The notes: generated from the letters alone by a model not told the origin. Numbered from the stretch's first letter, positions 42,910-51,773 are shown. The stretch is 64,000 nt of DNA from Yoonia vestfoldensis (GCF_002158905.1 NZ_CP021431.1:2729001-2793000); one strand, 5' to 3'. Translations and numbers: made by a program.

Positions 42910-43963
42910 GGCTTTGTTGCACAAATCCCATCATGAGGGGATTCACTGTGTGAATCCAGCGTGGTAGCGGGTTGCGATGAGCAGCTGGACACCGACTACG
43001 TACAAGACCCGGAACTGGGCAGAGTACAATCATTCACTTAAGCAGCGGGGATCGCTGTCGATCTGGTTTGATCCAGAGATGTCATGGGAAGCAGAGGCCT
43101 CTGGACGCCGTGGGCGTCAGAAAACCTACAGCGATGCAGCCATCCAAGCCTGTTTGACCCTCAAGGTACTATTCGGCTTGCCCTTGCGGCAGACGACCGG
43201 GTTTGTGGAGAGCTTGCTGAAACGGGTTGAGCTGGACTGGTCGGTGCCGGACTTCAGTACCCTGTGTCGGCGTCAGAAGACGTTGTCCGTCGCCATCCCT
43301 TACAAGGGATCAGCAGGACCACTTCACCTGCTTGTCGACAGCACAGGCATTAAGGCTGAAGGCGAAGGAGAGTGGAATGCCCGCAAGCATGGCGGTCCAA
43401 AGCGCCGCTTGTGGCGCAAGATCCACATTGGGGTCGATGAGGAAACGCTGGAGATCCGCGCGATCGAGGTGACGAGTAGCAGCATTGGGGACGCCCCGAT
43501 GCTGCCAGACTTGCTCAGCCAGATCCCACCTGATCAGGAGCTTGGCAGCGTCACGGCGGACGGAGCATATGATACACGCAAATGCCATGATGCGATTGCG
43601 GCACGCAATGCGCACGCCGTCATACCCCCGCGCAAGAACGCCAAGATGTGGAAACCTGACACAGCAGGAGCGAAAGCGCGTAACGAAGCAGTGCGATCCT
43701 CAAAGTATCTGGGTCGTGCTTTGTGGCGAAACCTGACTGGATATCACCGCCGGAGCCGCGTTGAGACAAAAATGCATTGTGTAAAGCTACTCGGTCAGCG
43801 CCTCTCGGCGCGGGACTTCGATCGCCAGGTTGCAGAGATCCAGATCCGTGCCGCGATCCTAAACGGCTTCACAGCTCTTGGCATACCGCGTACGGTCGCC
43901 GTAGGCTAAATCCGTCCGGGGTCAGGGGAAACACGTCCCCAAGCGGGTTTGTGCAACAAAGCC
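42910..43963 (+). mobile_element. IS5-family (IS903-group) insertion sequence, copy 2
   Basis: 1054 bp with the same terminal repeats as the copy at 28905. It has its own perfect 9-bp target duplication CCTTTTGAG (42901-42909 and 43964-43972). It lies between ecm and the H-NS family gene, in the same orientation as both and as copy 1. All bases compared with copy 1 agree, including the ends and the translated transposase, pointing to very recent movement. Confidence 0.95.
42977..43909 (+). CDS. IS5-family transposase (copy 2)
   Basis: 310 residues with a translation identical to copy 1, including Asp121, Asp195 and Glu263. Complete and apparently functional. It is directed towards the H-NS family gene, whose start codon is 89 bp beyond the IS right end. 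Confidence 0.95.
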   Translation: MSSWTPTTYKTRNWAEYNHSLKQRGSLSIWFDPEMSWEAEASGRRGRQKTYSDAAIQACLTLKVLFGLPLRQTTGFVESLLKRVELDWSVPDFSTLCRRQKTLSVAIPYKGSAGPLHLLVDSTGIKAEGEGEWNARKHGGPKRRLWRKIHIGVDEETLEIRAIEVTSSSIGDAPMLPDLLSQIPPDQELGSVTADGAYDTRKCHDAIAARNAHAVIPPRKNAKMWKPDTAGAKARNEAVRSSKYLGRALWRNLTGYHRRSRVETKMHCVKLLGQRLSARDFDRQVAEIQIRAAILNGFTALGIPRTVAVG

Positions 43964-44001
43964 CCTTTTGAGCATACAAAAGTTGTTTTCATTTTCTTTC
44001 G

Positions 44002-44017
44002 ATAGCAGTACTGCTAT
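44002..44017 (+). promoter_or_regulatory. Perfect 16-bp palindrome upstream of the H-NS family gene
   Basis: ATAGCAGTACTGCTAT is its own reverse complement and lies 36-51 bp before the start codon in an AT-rich promoter stretch. It is a strong candidate operator, perhaps for autoregulation; I do not recognise the regulator. Confidence 0.55.
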
Positions 44018-44052
44018 GCAATCCTGATCAAACAGACTTATGGATTGTATCG

Positions 44053-44379
44053 ATGAACAAAGACCTTTCCTCCATGACGCGCAGCGAACTTGAAGCTTTG
44101 AAGCGGCAAGTCGAAAAGGCCATGGTTGACGTAGCAGAGAAAGACAAGAAAGCCGCGCTTGCTGCTGCCGAAAAAGCCGCCGCAGAACACGGGTTTTCTC
44201 TGGCAGAAATCACCGGCGCCGCCGCGCGCAAGGGCAAGACCGGATCAAAATCTTCGGCACCTGCAAAATACCGCAACCCTGCCGATAGCAGCCAGACCTG
44301 GACCGGCAAAGGCCGCCAGCCTGCTTGGTTCAAGCAGGCACTGGCCAATGGCACATCGCCCGAAGCGATGGAAATCTAA
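44053..44379 (+). CDS. H-NS/HvrA-family nucleoid-associated protein
   Basis: 108 residues. The N-terminal half is a coiled coil (MTRSELEALKRQVEKAM and an alanine/lysine-rich heptad region to about residue 45) for oligomerisation. The C-terminal half carries the H-NS DNA-binding core YRNPADSSQTWTGKGRQPAW, where TWTGKGRQP is the minor-groove loop. Relatives in Rhodobacter (HvrA/Spb) regulate photosynthesis and nitrogen genes; the targets here are unknown. IS copy 2 sits just upstream of its promoter region, which contains a perfect 16-bp palindrome. A terminator hairpin follows. Confidence 0.9.
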   Translation: MNKDLSSMTRSELEALKRQVEKAMVDVAEKDKKAALAAAEKAAAEHGFSLAEITGAAARKGKTGSKSSAPAKYRNPADSSQTWTGKGRQPAWFKQALANGTSPEAMEI

Positions 44380-44385
44380 AAAAGC

Positions 44386-44412
44386 GCGGGACAGGGCTTT
44401 GCCCTCTCCCGC
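44386..44412 (+). terminator. Terminator hairpin of the H-NS family gene
   Basis: A 12-bp stem with one C-C mismatch (GCGGGACAGGGC, 44386-44397, against 44401-44412) and a TTT loop, 7 bp after the stop codon. The following bases are only moderately T-rich. Confidence 0.6.
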
Positions 44413-44460
44413 TTGCTTGCGGCACAGGCTAGCTTTCCTGCACTGACAGGAGAGAAAGCA

Positions 44461-45165
44461 ATGACAATACATATCGGCGCTGCCAAAGACGATATCGCCC
44501 CGACCGTGCTGATGCCGGGCGACCCTTACCGCGCGAAATGGGCGGCCGAGACCTTTCTTGACGATGCGCGCTGCATCAACCAGGTGCGCGGCATGCTGGG
44601 GTTTACCGGCACATGGCACGGCCATCCGGTCACGATCCAGGGCTCTGGCATGGGGATGCCATCGCTGTCGATCTATGCCAATGAGTTGATCCGCGATTAC
44701 GACGCACAGACCCTGATCCGCATCGGGTCCTGCGGCGGGATGCAGGACGATGTGGGCATCCGCGATGTGATCCTCGCCATGACGGCCACGACAATCTCGA
44801 CACCGTCGCGGGGCATTTTCAAGGAAGTGAATTTCGCACCCTGTGCCGATTTCGACCTGCTGGCAGCGGCGCATCGCGCAGCGCTTGCCAAGGGCACGAC
44901 CACCCATGTCGGCGGGATCTATTCATCGGATGTGTTCTATGATGAACGGCCCGACCTGAATGACCAGATGATGCGGCATGGCATCCTGGCCGTGGAAATG
45001 GAAGCGGCCGAGCTTTACATCCTGGCCGCGCGGTATAAACGCCGCGCCCTGGCGGTTCTGACCGTCAGCGACCATCTGATCACGCAAGAGGCCCTGCCCG
45101 CCGCAGACCGCGAAAGCAGCTTTGGCGATATGGTGGAGATCGCATTGCAGGCGGCCTTTGCCTAA
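44461..45165 (+). CDS. deoD: Purine-nucleoside phosphorylase, DeoD (hexameric) type
   Basis: 234 residues, the typical size. Motifs: [24 protein letters not shown] (phosphate site), [13 protein letters not shown], the substrate-binding [13 protein letters not shown] and the catalytic Asp in VSDHLIT. It cleaves purine (deoxy)nucleosides phosphorolytically with broad specificity. CAGGAGAG precedes the ATG at 44461. It is a second purine phosphorylase besides punA at 33014. Its TAA stop overlaps the stop of the convergent DUF1989 gene (CTAA). Confidence 0.95.
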   Translation: MTIHIGAAKDDIAPTVLMPGDPYRAKWAAETFLDDARCINQVRGMLGFTGTWHGHPVTIQGSGMGMPSLSIYANELIRDYDAQTLIRIGSCGGMQDDVGIRDVILAMTATTISTPSRGIFKEVNFAPCADFDLLAAAHRAALAKGTTTHVGGIYSSDVFYDERPDLNDQMMRHGILAVEMEAAELYILAARYKRRALAVLTVSDHLITQEALPAADRESSFGDMVEIALQAAFA

Positions 45166-46007
45166 CGCCCGTGCGATCCATCATAGGCGTTGACCGCAGG
45201 CGGCACCCATCCATCCAGATGGCCAGCCTGCGGCACGCGCTGTTCCATCACCAGCGGACAACAGGCGGCAGCGTCAGAGGAATGTTCGGCACTGCAATCG
45301 CCACCGGGACAGGCGCTCAACACGGCCAGCAGATCGATCTCGGCGAAAAGATCAAGATAATCGCCGGGCCGAACCGGGCTGGCCTTCATGAAATATTGTC
45401 CGGTGTCGCGGGTAAAGCCCGTGCACATGAAGACATTCAGCACATCATGCACATGGCGCTCTGCCTGCGTCAAAGACAGCCCCGCCGCATCGGCCAGGGC
45501 GCGGGTCAGGTTGGAATGGCAGCAATGGTGATAATCGACAGCCGACAACAACCGGCCAGTATAAGGATCACAGCGGGTGCCAATCACGTCATGGACCGAC
45601 CCGCCAAAAGCGTCGATCCCGTACCAGCCCAGCGTATCGGCCACGATAGTCGCCATCGGGCGCAGATAGGGAAACGACGACCATAATTGATCGCCCGTCG
45701 TCACATGGGTGCCATGCAGCGCGCGAGTCTTGCCCGAATAAAACCGCTCGTCCAGGTTATCGGCAGCAAACAGGTTCAGATCGCCGACCTGCGGCCCCTC
45801 CACCGCCGAAATCCGCAAGATATGCCCCGCCGGCACCCGGATCGCGGCGGCATCACGCGGTGGCACGACAACCCGCGCCCCCAGCTGCGCAGCAGCCGAA
45901 GCGCGCTGCAACAGCGCCATATCAGGGCGCGGCAAAGCCTCGGTCGGATAGCAAATCACCGGTTTGACGGCACGCCGCGCATCCGCATCATCGGGAATAT
46001 TCATCAT
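45162..46007 (-). CDS. Urea carboxylase-associated family protein (DUF1989)
   Basis: 281 residues. It matches the DUF1989/urea amidolyase-associated family: [30 protein letters not shown], and cysteine/histidine-rich segments ([24 protein letters not shown]) that may bind a metal. The function of the family is uncertain; members sit near urea or purine degradation genes, and here deoD is the convergent neighbour. Two ATGs (46007 and 46004) are possible starts; both lie at the edge of a dispersed repeat whose GGAAG is unusually close to them, so the true start may be further inside. Confidence 0.75.
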   Translation of the reverse strand: MMNIPDDADARRAVKPVICYPTEALPRPDMALLQRASAAAQLGARVVVPPRDAAAIRVPAGHILRISAVEGPQVGDLNLFAADNLDERFYSGKTRALHGTHVTTGDQLWSSFPYLRPMATIVADTLGWYGIDAFGGSVHDVIGTRCDPYTGRLLSAVDYHHCCHSNLTRALADAAGLSLTQAERHVHDVLNVFMCTGFTRDTGQYFMKASPVRPGDYLDLFAEIDLLAVLSACPGGDCSAEHSSDAAACCPLVMEQRVPQAGHLDGWVPPAVNAYDGSHGR

Positions 46008-46037
46008 CTTCCGAGCCTAAATATCCCCGCGCGGCGC
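46005..46037 (-). repeat. Dispersed 3'-end element, copy E
   Basis: On the minus strand it reads GCGCGGGGATATTTAGGCTC then GGAAGATG, starting 12 bp past the sdhB stop codon and running into the ATG of the DUF1989 gene. The flanking AAGGACTTTTATGC is shared with copy C. Confidence 0.85.
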
Positions 46038-46049
46038 GCATAAAAGTCC

Positions 46050-46829
46050 TTAGACCACCCGTTCCACCATCATGCCCTTGATGCTGGCGATGGCTTTGGC
46101 CGGGTTCAACCCTTTGGGGCAGGTTTTGGCGCAGTTCATGATCGTGTGGCAGCGATAAAGCTTGAACGGATCTTCCAGCTCGTCCAACCGCTCGCCCGTG
46201 GCCTCGTCGCGGCTGTCCACGATCCAGCGATAGGCGTGCAACAGCGCGGCTGGCCCCAGATAACGATCACCGTTCCACCAATAAGACGGGCAGGATGTCG
46301 AACAGCAGGCGCACATGACGCATTCGTAAAGGCCATCCAGCTTCTTGCGGTCATCGACCGATTGCTTCCATTCCTTGGCAGGCGTGTTCGACTTGGTTTC
46401 CAACCACGGCATGATGCTGGCATGCTGGGCATAGAAATGGGTCAAATCGGGGATCAGATCCTTGATCACCGGCATATGCGGCAACGGGTAAATCCTGATG
46501 TCGCCCTTGATCTCATCCATGCCATAGATACAGGCCAGCGTGTTGATCCCGTCGATATTCATCGCACAAGACCCGCAGATCCCCTCGCGGCAGGACCGAC
46601 GGAAGGTCAGGGTCGGGTCGATCTCGTTCTTGATCTTGATCAGCGCATCCAGAACCATCGGCCCACAGCTGTCCATATCAAGGAAATAGGTATCCAGCTG
46701 CGGGTTCTTCCCGTCCTCGGGGTTCCAGCGATAGATCTGCACTTTGCGCAGATTGGTCGCACCTTCGGGCTTTGGCCAGGTCTTGCCCGTCGTCATCCGG
46801 GAATTCTTGGGAAGTGTCAGTTGTACCAT
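46050..46829 (-). CDS. sdhB: Succinate dehydrogenase iron-sulfur subunit
   Basis: 259 residues. All three cluster motifs are present: the [2Fe-2S] site [15 protein letters not shown], the [4Fe-4S] site [16 protein letters not shown], and the [3Fe-4S] site [17 protein letters not shown]. It transfers electrons from SdhA to the membrane anchor in complex II. It is on the same strand as sdhC-sdhD-sdhA but separated from them by about 2.1 kb carrying two genes on the other strand, so it needs its own promoter in 46830-47000 or depends on a long readthrough transcript. A GTGATATCAC palindrome lies at 46866-46875. Confidence 0.96.
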   Translation of the reverse strand: MVQLTLPKNSRMTTGKTWPKPEGATNLRKVQIYRWNPEDGKNPQLDTYFLDMDSCGPMVLDALIKIKNEIDPTLTFRRSCREGICGSCAMNIDGINTLACIYGMDEIKGDIRIYPLPHMPVIKDLIPDLTHFYAQHASIMPWLETKSNTPAKEWKQSVDDRKKLDGLYECVMCACCSTSCPSYWWNGDRYLGPAALLHAYRWIVDSRDEATGERLDELEDPFKLYRCHTIMNCAKTCPKGLNPAKAIASIKGMMVERVV

Positions 46830-47029
46830 TTTTCAGACCTTTATGCGCGTCGTCATCGTCGATTGGTGATATCACAGACTTTATATAGCCTTTCCAGCAG
46901 GATCAAAAGTGCTGTATTAAAGCATGATATGCGCTGAAAGAGTAATGCGCTGCGACAGCAGGGTCCGATCGGGACAGACGCTGTCCAGCCGGATGTGTTG
47001 ACTAGGAATTTGTTATCGTTATCAGTATC

Positions 47030-48067
47030 TTGAACATACCTTATGCGCATGGCAACCCCTATCATCAGCTGCTCTATGGGGCTGCGGGGCCCTATGTTGC
47101 AGTGCCGGGCGCCAAGGATCTGGACCAGCTTGCACAATATGCCGCAGGCCAGGCCAGCCCCGTGGTGCATCTGCATTGGGATGACCGGATGTTCGGGCGC
47201 GATGACGACCCGGATGCCAACCAGGATCACGCGCAAAGATTGGTCCATCGGCTGCAGGCGTTCAAAGCGGCGGGCGGCAAGATTTTCTGGACGATCCACA
47301 ACAAACGCGCCCATTTCGAACGCGACGCCGAAAGTTTCGCCTGGGGGCGCGGTCAGCTTTGCGCGCTGGCCGATCTGGTGCATGTCCATGCATTGCATGC
47401 CGCGCGGCACATGATCGAGGATTGGGGCGTGGCCCCCGAAAAGATCCGGATCATCCGGCATCCCAGCTATCTGGGGGCCTATGAACCCGCTGAAACGACC
47501 CTGCAACGGCCCTTGCCCGTCTCGGCGACCCGTCGCTTTGTGTTTTTTGGCACCATGCGCGGGAATAAGGGAATAGCGCTGCTGCCTGAAACAATCCTGC
47601 GCCTGGCCAAGCACCGCCCCGATTTCGAGCTGCTGATCGCGGGCAAGACATTGCGGCGCCCGATGCGACAGATGCGGCCCATGTTTGAGCTGCCCCAAGT
47701 CAGCCTGCAGGACGGGTTCATCCCCGATGCGCAGATCCCCGGGGTTTTCGTGGATAGCCATGTTTTTCTTGCACCTTTCGGCGATTTCTTCACCTCGGGC
47801 AGCGTGATGCTGGCGCAGACCTTCGGCCTGCCCGTCATCGGCCCCAACCGCGAGGAAATGCGTGCCATCACCCCGCCTGCCAACCACGACCTGCTTTATG
47901 ATGGCCAGCGGCCCAAGCCACTGGTCCAGATGATGAAACGGCTGATCGAAATGCCCCATGACGAATTGCAGGACCGGCGGAACCACTGCCAGCAATTTGC
48001 GATCCAGACCCAAAGCGGAACGATCAGCAAAACCTTCACCGAGACCATGCAATCACTCCAACACTAG
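47030..48067 (+). CDS. Glycosyltransferase-like protein
   Basis: 345 residues from a TTG at 47030. The fold looks like a GT-B (GT4-type) glycosyltransferase: an N-terminal segment NIPYAHGNPYHQLLYG, a WTIHNKRAHFERD donor-side region, and a C-terminal Rossmann half (RRFVFFGTMRGNKGIALLPE; FFTSGSVMLAQTFGLPVIGPN). The start is odd: the frame is open back to 47006 and reads VIVISI, a likely first beta strand, before the TTG, yet contains no ATG, GTG or CTG. An AGGAA lies 6 nt before an ATC codon at 47015. It is followed after 13 bp by an FkbM methyltransferase gene, suggesting a cell-surface glycan cassette. Confidence 0.78.
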   Translation: MNIPYAHGNPYHQLLYGAAGPYVAVPGAKDLDQLAQYAAGQASPVVHLHWDDRMFGRDDDPDANQDHAQRLVHRLQAFKAAGGKIFWTIHNKRAHFERDAESFAWGRGQLCALADLVHVHALHAARHMIEDWGVAPEKIRIIRHPSYLGAYEPAETTLQRPLPVSATRRFVFFGTMRGNKGIALLPETILRLAKHRPDFELLIAGKTLRRPMRQMRPMFELPQVSLQDGFIPDAQIPGVFVDSHVFLAPFGDFFTSGSVMLAQTFGLPVIGPNREEMRAITPPANHDLLYDGQRPKPLVQMMKRLIEMPHDELQDRRNHCQQFAIQTQSGTISKTFTETMQSLQH

Positions 48068-48080
48068 AAAGACACTTGCC

Positions 48081-48875
48081 ATGAGCCGTGCCGATCCATT
48101 CGCCTTTTTCCGTGCCTTGAATGCGATCGGGCTGGAATTCGTACCCACAGAATCAGCAAAAACAACAACCCTGCACAAGCGGCCAAGACCCTTGCTACGT
48201 CAGCTGGAACGCCAAGGCATTACCATCGAGACAGCCAAACCATCTGCACAGGCCTTGCAGGCATTTGATTTCCAAGTGGCCACCGTATTTGACGTTGGCG
48301 TCGATGCCGGCACACCGCTGATCTATGATGCCTTCCCCGATGCAAAATTTGTACTGATCGATCCAATCCAAGAATCACGCGACCGCGTTTCCCATTGGCA
48401 GCAAAAGATCGATTTCGACTTTATCGTTTGTGGGGTCGGTGCAAAGCCGGGACAGATGGAAATTACCATTCCGATGCGCCCCGGCAGGACCAATTTAGCG
48501 CGGTCTTCGCTGGCAGGCTTTACCGATGCGAATGCATCCATGTTTACCCAGTTCGAGAAAAGAGACGTTGATATCCGCACGCTTGACGATATTGCCCAAG
48601 ATTACCAAGGCCCATACGGTCTTAAGATCGACACCGAAGGGTTTGAACGCGAAGTCATCAGGGGGGCGCATAAGATGTTGACGCAATGTGAATTCGTCAT
48701 TGCAGAAGTGTCGATCAAACGCAGATTTACCAACGGATATCGCTTCAGCGAATTCATCGCCGATATGGGCGAACGCGGCTTTGAGCCGATTGATTTTCTG
48801 CGGCCTCTGCGACCTGATGCTGTCGATTGTGACGTTCTCTTCGCCAAATACGATAGCCCGCGCTTCGATTTCTAA
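48081..48875 (+). CDS. FkbM-family SAM-dependent methyltransferase
   Basis: 264 residues. Residues from about 75 form the methyltransferase core: VATVFDVGVDAGTPLIYDAF is motif I and KFVLIDPIQ motif II, then the FkbM-type DDIAQDYQGPYGLKIDTEGFE with the conserved acidic cluster and EVIRGA. FkbM proteins O-methylate sugars or polyketides; next to a glycosyltransferase the likely target is a glycan. Its base composition looks less GC-rich than the surrounding sdh genes, consistent with transfer. It converges on the small lipoprotein gene, 31 bp away. Confidence 0.82.
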   Translation: MSRADPFAFFRALNAIGLEFVPTESAKTTTLHKRPRPLLRQLERQGITIETAKPSAQALQAFDFQVATVFDVGVDAGTPLIYDAFPDAKFVLIDPIQESRDRVSHWQQKIDFDFIVCGVGAKPGQMEITIPMRPGRTNLARSSLAGFTDANASMFTQFEKRDVDIRTLDDIAQDYQGPYGLKIDTEGFEREVIRGAHKMLTQCEFVIAEVSIKRRFTNGYRFSEFIADMGERGFEPIDFLRPLRPDAVDCDVLFAKYDSPRFDF

Positions 48876-48906
48876 GCGCGGACCAGCAGCGACGCGGCAG
48901 CCTTGA

Positions 48907-49182
48907 TTAGCGCAACCGCACCGGCCGGATCGGTGTCTCGCCCGTCAGCCGGAACACGCAATCGTCGTAAACCTGCAGCGGATCACGCCCGCGGATCGCG
49001 TCGGATGTGATCCCGATACTACCGCTGGCGAAAGGCCCGCTGTTGCTGTTCGCCCCCAGCGTCAGGCCGATCTGCGGCCCCTGTGCGGCGCGGGCGCGGT
49101 CTTCGCAGCGGTCGGCGGCGCGGTCCGGCGATACCGGACCGCAAGCCGCCAGCCCCAGCACAAGAACCGCAGCCCAGCGCAT
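48907..49182 (-). CDS. Small lipoprotein in the sdh operon
   Basis: 91 residues. A short lipoprotein signal with lipobox LAAC (Cys14) is followed by a compact polar domain containing two more cysteines (DRCEDRAR; YDDCVFRL), perhaps disulfide-bonded in the periplasm. The start at 49182 overlaps the sdhA stop by one base (TGATG), so it is translationally coupled to sdhA. I recognise no family function. Coupling suggests a role connected with complex II or its assembly, but this is inference. Confidence 0.75.
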   Translation of the reverse strand: MRWAAVLVLGLAACGPVSPDRAADRCEDRARAAQGPQIGLTLGANSNSGPFASGSIGITSDAIRGRDPLQVYDDCVFRLTGETPIRPVRLR

Positions 49183-50987
49183 CAGAAAGTGCGGACTTTC
49201 GGCTTGATCCGGTCTTCGGCAATGCCGCCTTCGGCCTCCGATGTCAGCGGCTTGGTGATCACAGGACGATAGCTCAGCGTGGTTTTCGCGCCATCGACAT
49301 GCGCCAGCGTATGGACCCGCCATTTCGCATCGTCGCGGTCGGGGTAATCCTCATGCGCATGGGCGCCACGGCTTTCCTTGCGCGCCTCGGCGCCCACGAT
49401 TGTGGCCAGCGCATTGGGCATCAGATTGTCCAGTTCCAGCGTTTCCATCAGATCGCTGTTCCAGACCAAGGACCGGTCGGTGACTTTCAGATCATCCATC
49501 TTGCCCGCAATGGCGGTCATTTTGGTGACACCATCGGCCAACGTCTTGTCGGTGCGGAAGACGGCGGCGTCTTCCTGCATCGCGCGCTGCATTTCCAGCC
49601 GCAATTCGGCGGTGCCAACATTGCCCTTGGCATGGCGCAGCCGGTCAAAGCGGGCAAAGCTTGCATCCACCGATGCCGCGTTCAGCGTCGGATTGGCTGC
49701 CTTGCGATCAACGACCTGGCCCGCGCGGATCGCAGCGGCACGGCCAAAGACCACAAGGTCGATCAGGCTGTTCGACCCCAACCGGTTCGCACCATGCACC
49801 GAGGCACAGCCCGCCTCGCCCACAGCCATCAGGCCGGGCACGATCGCTGTCGGGTCATCTTTGGTCGGGTTCAACACCTCGCCGTGATAATTCGTGGGGA
49901 TACCACCCATATTGTAATGCACGGTCGGCAGCACGGGGATCGGTTCCTTGGTCACATCGACACCGGCGAAAATCTTGGCGCTTTCGGAAATGCCCGGCAG
50001 ACGTTCGGCCAAAGCCTCTTTGGGCAGATGGTTCAGGTTCAGGTGGATATGATCGCCATTGGCACCCACACCACGGCCTTCGCGGATTTCCATCGTCATG
50101 CAGCGGCTGACGTAATCGCGCGGCGCCAGATCTTTATAGTTCGGGGCATAGCGTTCCATGAACCGCTCGCCTTCAGAATTGGTCAGATAGCCGCCTTCGC
50201 CGCGCGCGCCTTCGGTGATCAGGCAGCCTGCACCGTAAATACCGGTAGGGTGGAATTGCACGAATTCCATATCCTGCAAAGGCAGGCCCTGCCGCGCGAC
50301 CATGCCGCCACCGTCACCGGTGCAGGTATGGGCAGATGTGGCGCTGAAATAGGCGCGGCCATAGCCGCCCGTGGCCAGCACCACCATCTTGGCGTTGAAG
50401 ACATGCATCGTGCCATCGTCCAGCTTCCATGCAATGACGCCCTGACAGATGCCGTCATCGGACATGATCAGATCAAGCGCGAAATATTCGATATAGAACT
50501 CGGCCTTCTGTTTCAGCGACTGACCATAAAGCGTGTGCAGGATCGCGTGGCCCGTCCGGTCGGCGGCGGCACAGGTCCGCTGCACGGCTGGGCCTTCGCC
50601 GAATTGGGTCGTGTGACCGCCAAAGGGACGCTGATAGATCTTGCCCTCTTCGGTGCGCGAAAACGGCACGCCGTAATGTTCCAGCTCGTAAACCGCCTTG
50701 GGCGCTTCGCGGGCCAGATATTCCATCGCATCGGTATCGCCCAGATAATCCGACCCTTTGACCGTGTCGAACATATGCCATTGCCAGCTGTCAGGGCCCA
50801 TATTGCCCAGGCTCGCGGCAATCCCGCCCTGGGCCGCAACCGTATGGGACCGGGTCGGGAATACCTTGGTGATGCAGGCAGTGCGCAGGCCCTGTTCGGC
50901 CAGCCCCAATGTCGCGCGCAGACCCGCGCCCCCGGCGCCTACGACGATGGCGTCATAGGTATGTGTCTCGTAATCATAAGCGGCCAT
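49182..50987 (-). CDS. sdhA: Succinate dehydrogenase flavoprotein subunit
   Basis: 601 residues. The FAD-binding GAGGAG is at residues 17-22 and the covalent-FAD histidine is His48 in [16 protein letters not shown]. Active-site segments include [21 protein letters not shown] and the [11 protein letters not shown] motif near residue 400. It oxidises succinate to fumarate in complex II on the inner face of the membrane. It lies 18 bp after sdhD and is followed by a coupled lipoprotein gene rather than directly by sdhB. Confidence 0.97.
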   Translation of the reverse strand: MAAYDYETHTYDAIVVGAGGAGLRATLGLAEQGLRTACITKVFPTRSHTVAAQGGIAASLGNMGPDSWQWHMFDTVKGSDYLGDTDAMEYLAREAPKAVYELEHYGVPFSRTEEGKIYQRPFGGHTTQFGEGPAVQRTCAAADRTGHAILHTLYGQSLKQKAEFYIEYFALDLIMSDDGICQGVIAWKLDDGTMHVFNAKMVVLATGGYGRAYFSATSAHTCTGDGGGMVARQGLPLQDMEFVQFHPTGIYGAGCLITEGARGEGGYLTNSEGERFMERYAPNYKDLAPRDYVSRCMTMEIREGRGVGANGDHIHLNLNHLPKEALAERLPGISESAKIFAGVDVTKEPIPVLPTVHYNMGGIPTNYHGEVLNPTKDDPTAIVPGLMAVGEAGCASVHGANRLGSNSLIDLVVFGRAAAIRAGQVVDRKAANPTLNAASVDASFARFDRLRHAKGNVGTAELRLEMQRAMQEDAAVFRTDKTLADGVTKMTAIAGKMDDLKVTDRSLVWNSDLMETLELDNLMPNALATIVGAEARKESRGAHAHEDYPDRDDAKWRVHTLAHVDGAKTTLSYRPVITKPLTSEAEGGIAEDRIKPKVRTF

Positions 50988-51005
50988 GTGGTCGTGCTCC
51001 GAAAA

Positions 51006-51377
51006 TTACAATGCGATGCGGATGATCGCGAAAACCGCAAACCCCGCTGCGGCATAAGAAAGGCAGATCATGAAAATGATCGCCGCCTTGCGGGCGAAAC
51101 CATGAACATAATCCTCGATCACGGTTTGGACACCCAGGCGAAAATGGAAAAATCCCACCAGCAGCGTCAGAATGGCCACCACTGCGGGAAACGGACGCTG
51201 ATAATAGGCGATCACCTCTGCATAAGGCGCACCAAGGATCTTGCCAAAGGTGAAGACGAATAAAGGCACCAACACCAAAAGAGCAACCGACGTCACCATC
51301 ATCTGCCAATGGTGATGCGTGCCCGACTTGGCCGATCCCATGCCCACCGCGCGTTTGCGATCTGTCAAAAATGCCAT
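51006..51377 (-). CDS. sdhD: Succinate dehydrogenase membrane anchor subunit
   Basis: 123 residues with three transmembrane helices. The N-terminal GSAKSGTHHHWQMMVTSVALL and HFRLGVQTVIEDYVHG (with the conserved His, Asp and Tyr near the quinone site) match alphaproteobacterial SdhD. With SdhC it binds heme b and ubiquinone. It lies 12 bp after sdhC. Confidence 0.93.
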   Translation of the reverse strand: MAFLTDRKRAVGMGSAKSGTHHHWQMMVTSVALLVLVPLFVFTFGKILGAPYAEVIAYYQRPFPAVVAILTLLVGFFHFRLGVQTVIEDYVHGFARKAAIIFMICLSYAAAGFAVFAIIRIAL

Positions 51378-51389
51378 AGCAATTGATCC

Positions 51390-51773
51390 TTACAAAAGAG
51401 CGACGGTGACAAGCGTCAACACCACCGACAAGGCGACCATCGCCTGGCCCGCGCGTTCCGAACTGGCCACATCCAGCATCCGGCCGCTATCCCAGACCAG
51501 ATGCCGCAACCCGCCAAGGCTGTGATACCACAAGGCCCAGATCGACCCCAGCATGATCAATTTGCCAAACCAGCTTGTCAGCACGCCATTGGCCAGCGCG
51601 AAAGCCTCGGGTCCGGTCGCGGCGGCCACGAACCACCACACGATCAGCAGCCCCGCCACCAACAAAGCATTGCCGGTGATACGCACCAGGATCGAGGTGA
51701 TAGATGTCCATTGCGGACGATAGATCGTCAGATGCGGCGAAAGCGGGCGATTGCCCCGGTTCACATCGGCCAT
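51390..51773 (-). CDS. sdhC: Succinate dehydrogenase cytochrome b556 subunit
   Basis: 127 residues with three transmembrane helices. The signature RPLSPHLTIYRPQWTSITSI is at the N-terminus, and the heme-ligand region is HSLGGLRHLVWD near residue 85. It heads the sdhC-sdhD-sdhA-lipoprotein unit. A pair of GTGATCAC palindromes lies 141-172 bp upstream, matched in spacing and orientation by a pair upstream of sucC. Confidence 0.95.
   Translation of the reverse strand: MADVNRGNRPLSPHLTIYRPQWTSITSILVRITGNALLVAGLLIVWWFVAAATGPEAFALANGVLTSWFGKLIMLGSIWALWYHSLGGLRHLVWDSGRMLDVASSERAGQAMVALSVVLTLVTVALL

Noticed and set aside
28905..43963. A composite transposon formed by the two IS copies
   Set aside because: Each copy has its own, different 9-bp target duplication, and the outer flanks do not match each other, so the 13 kb between them was not brought in as a unit.
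46866..46875. GTGATATCAC upstream of sdhB as a third GTGATCAC operator
   Set aside because: Two extra bases separate the half-sites and there is no partner 21 bp away, so it is not the same site type.
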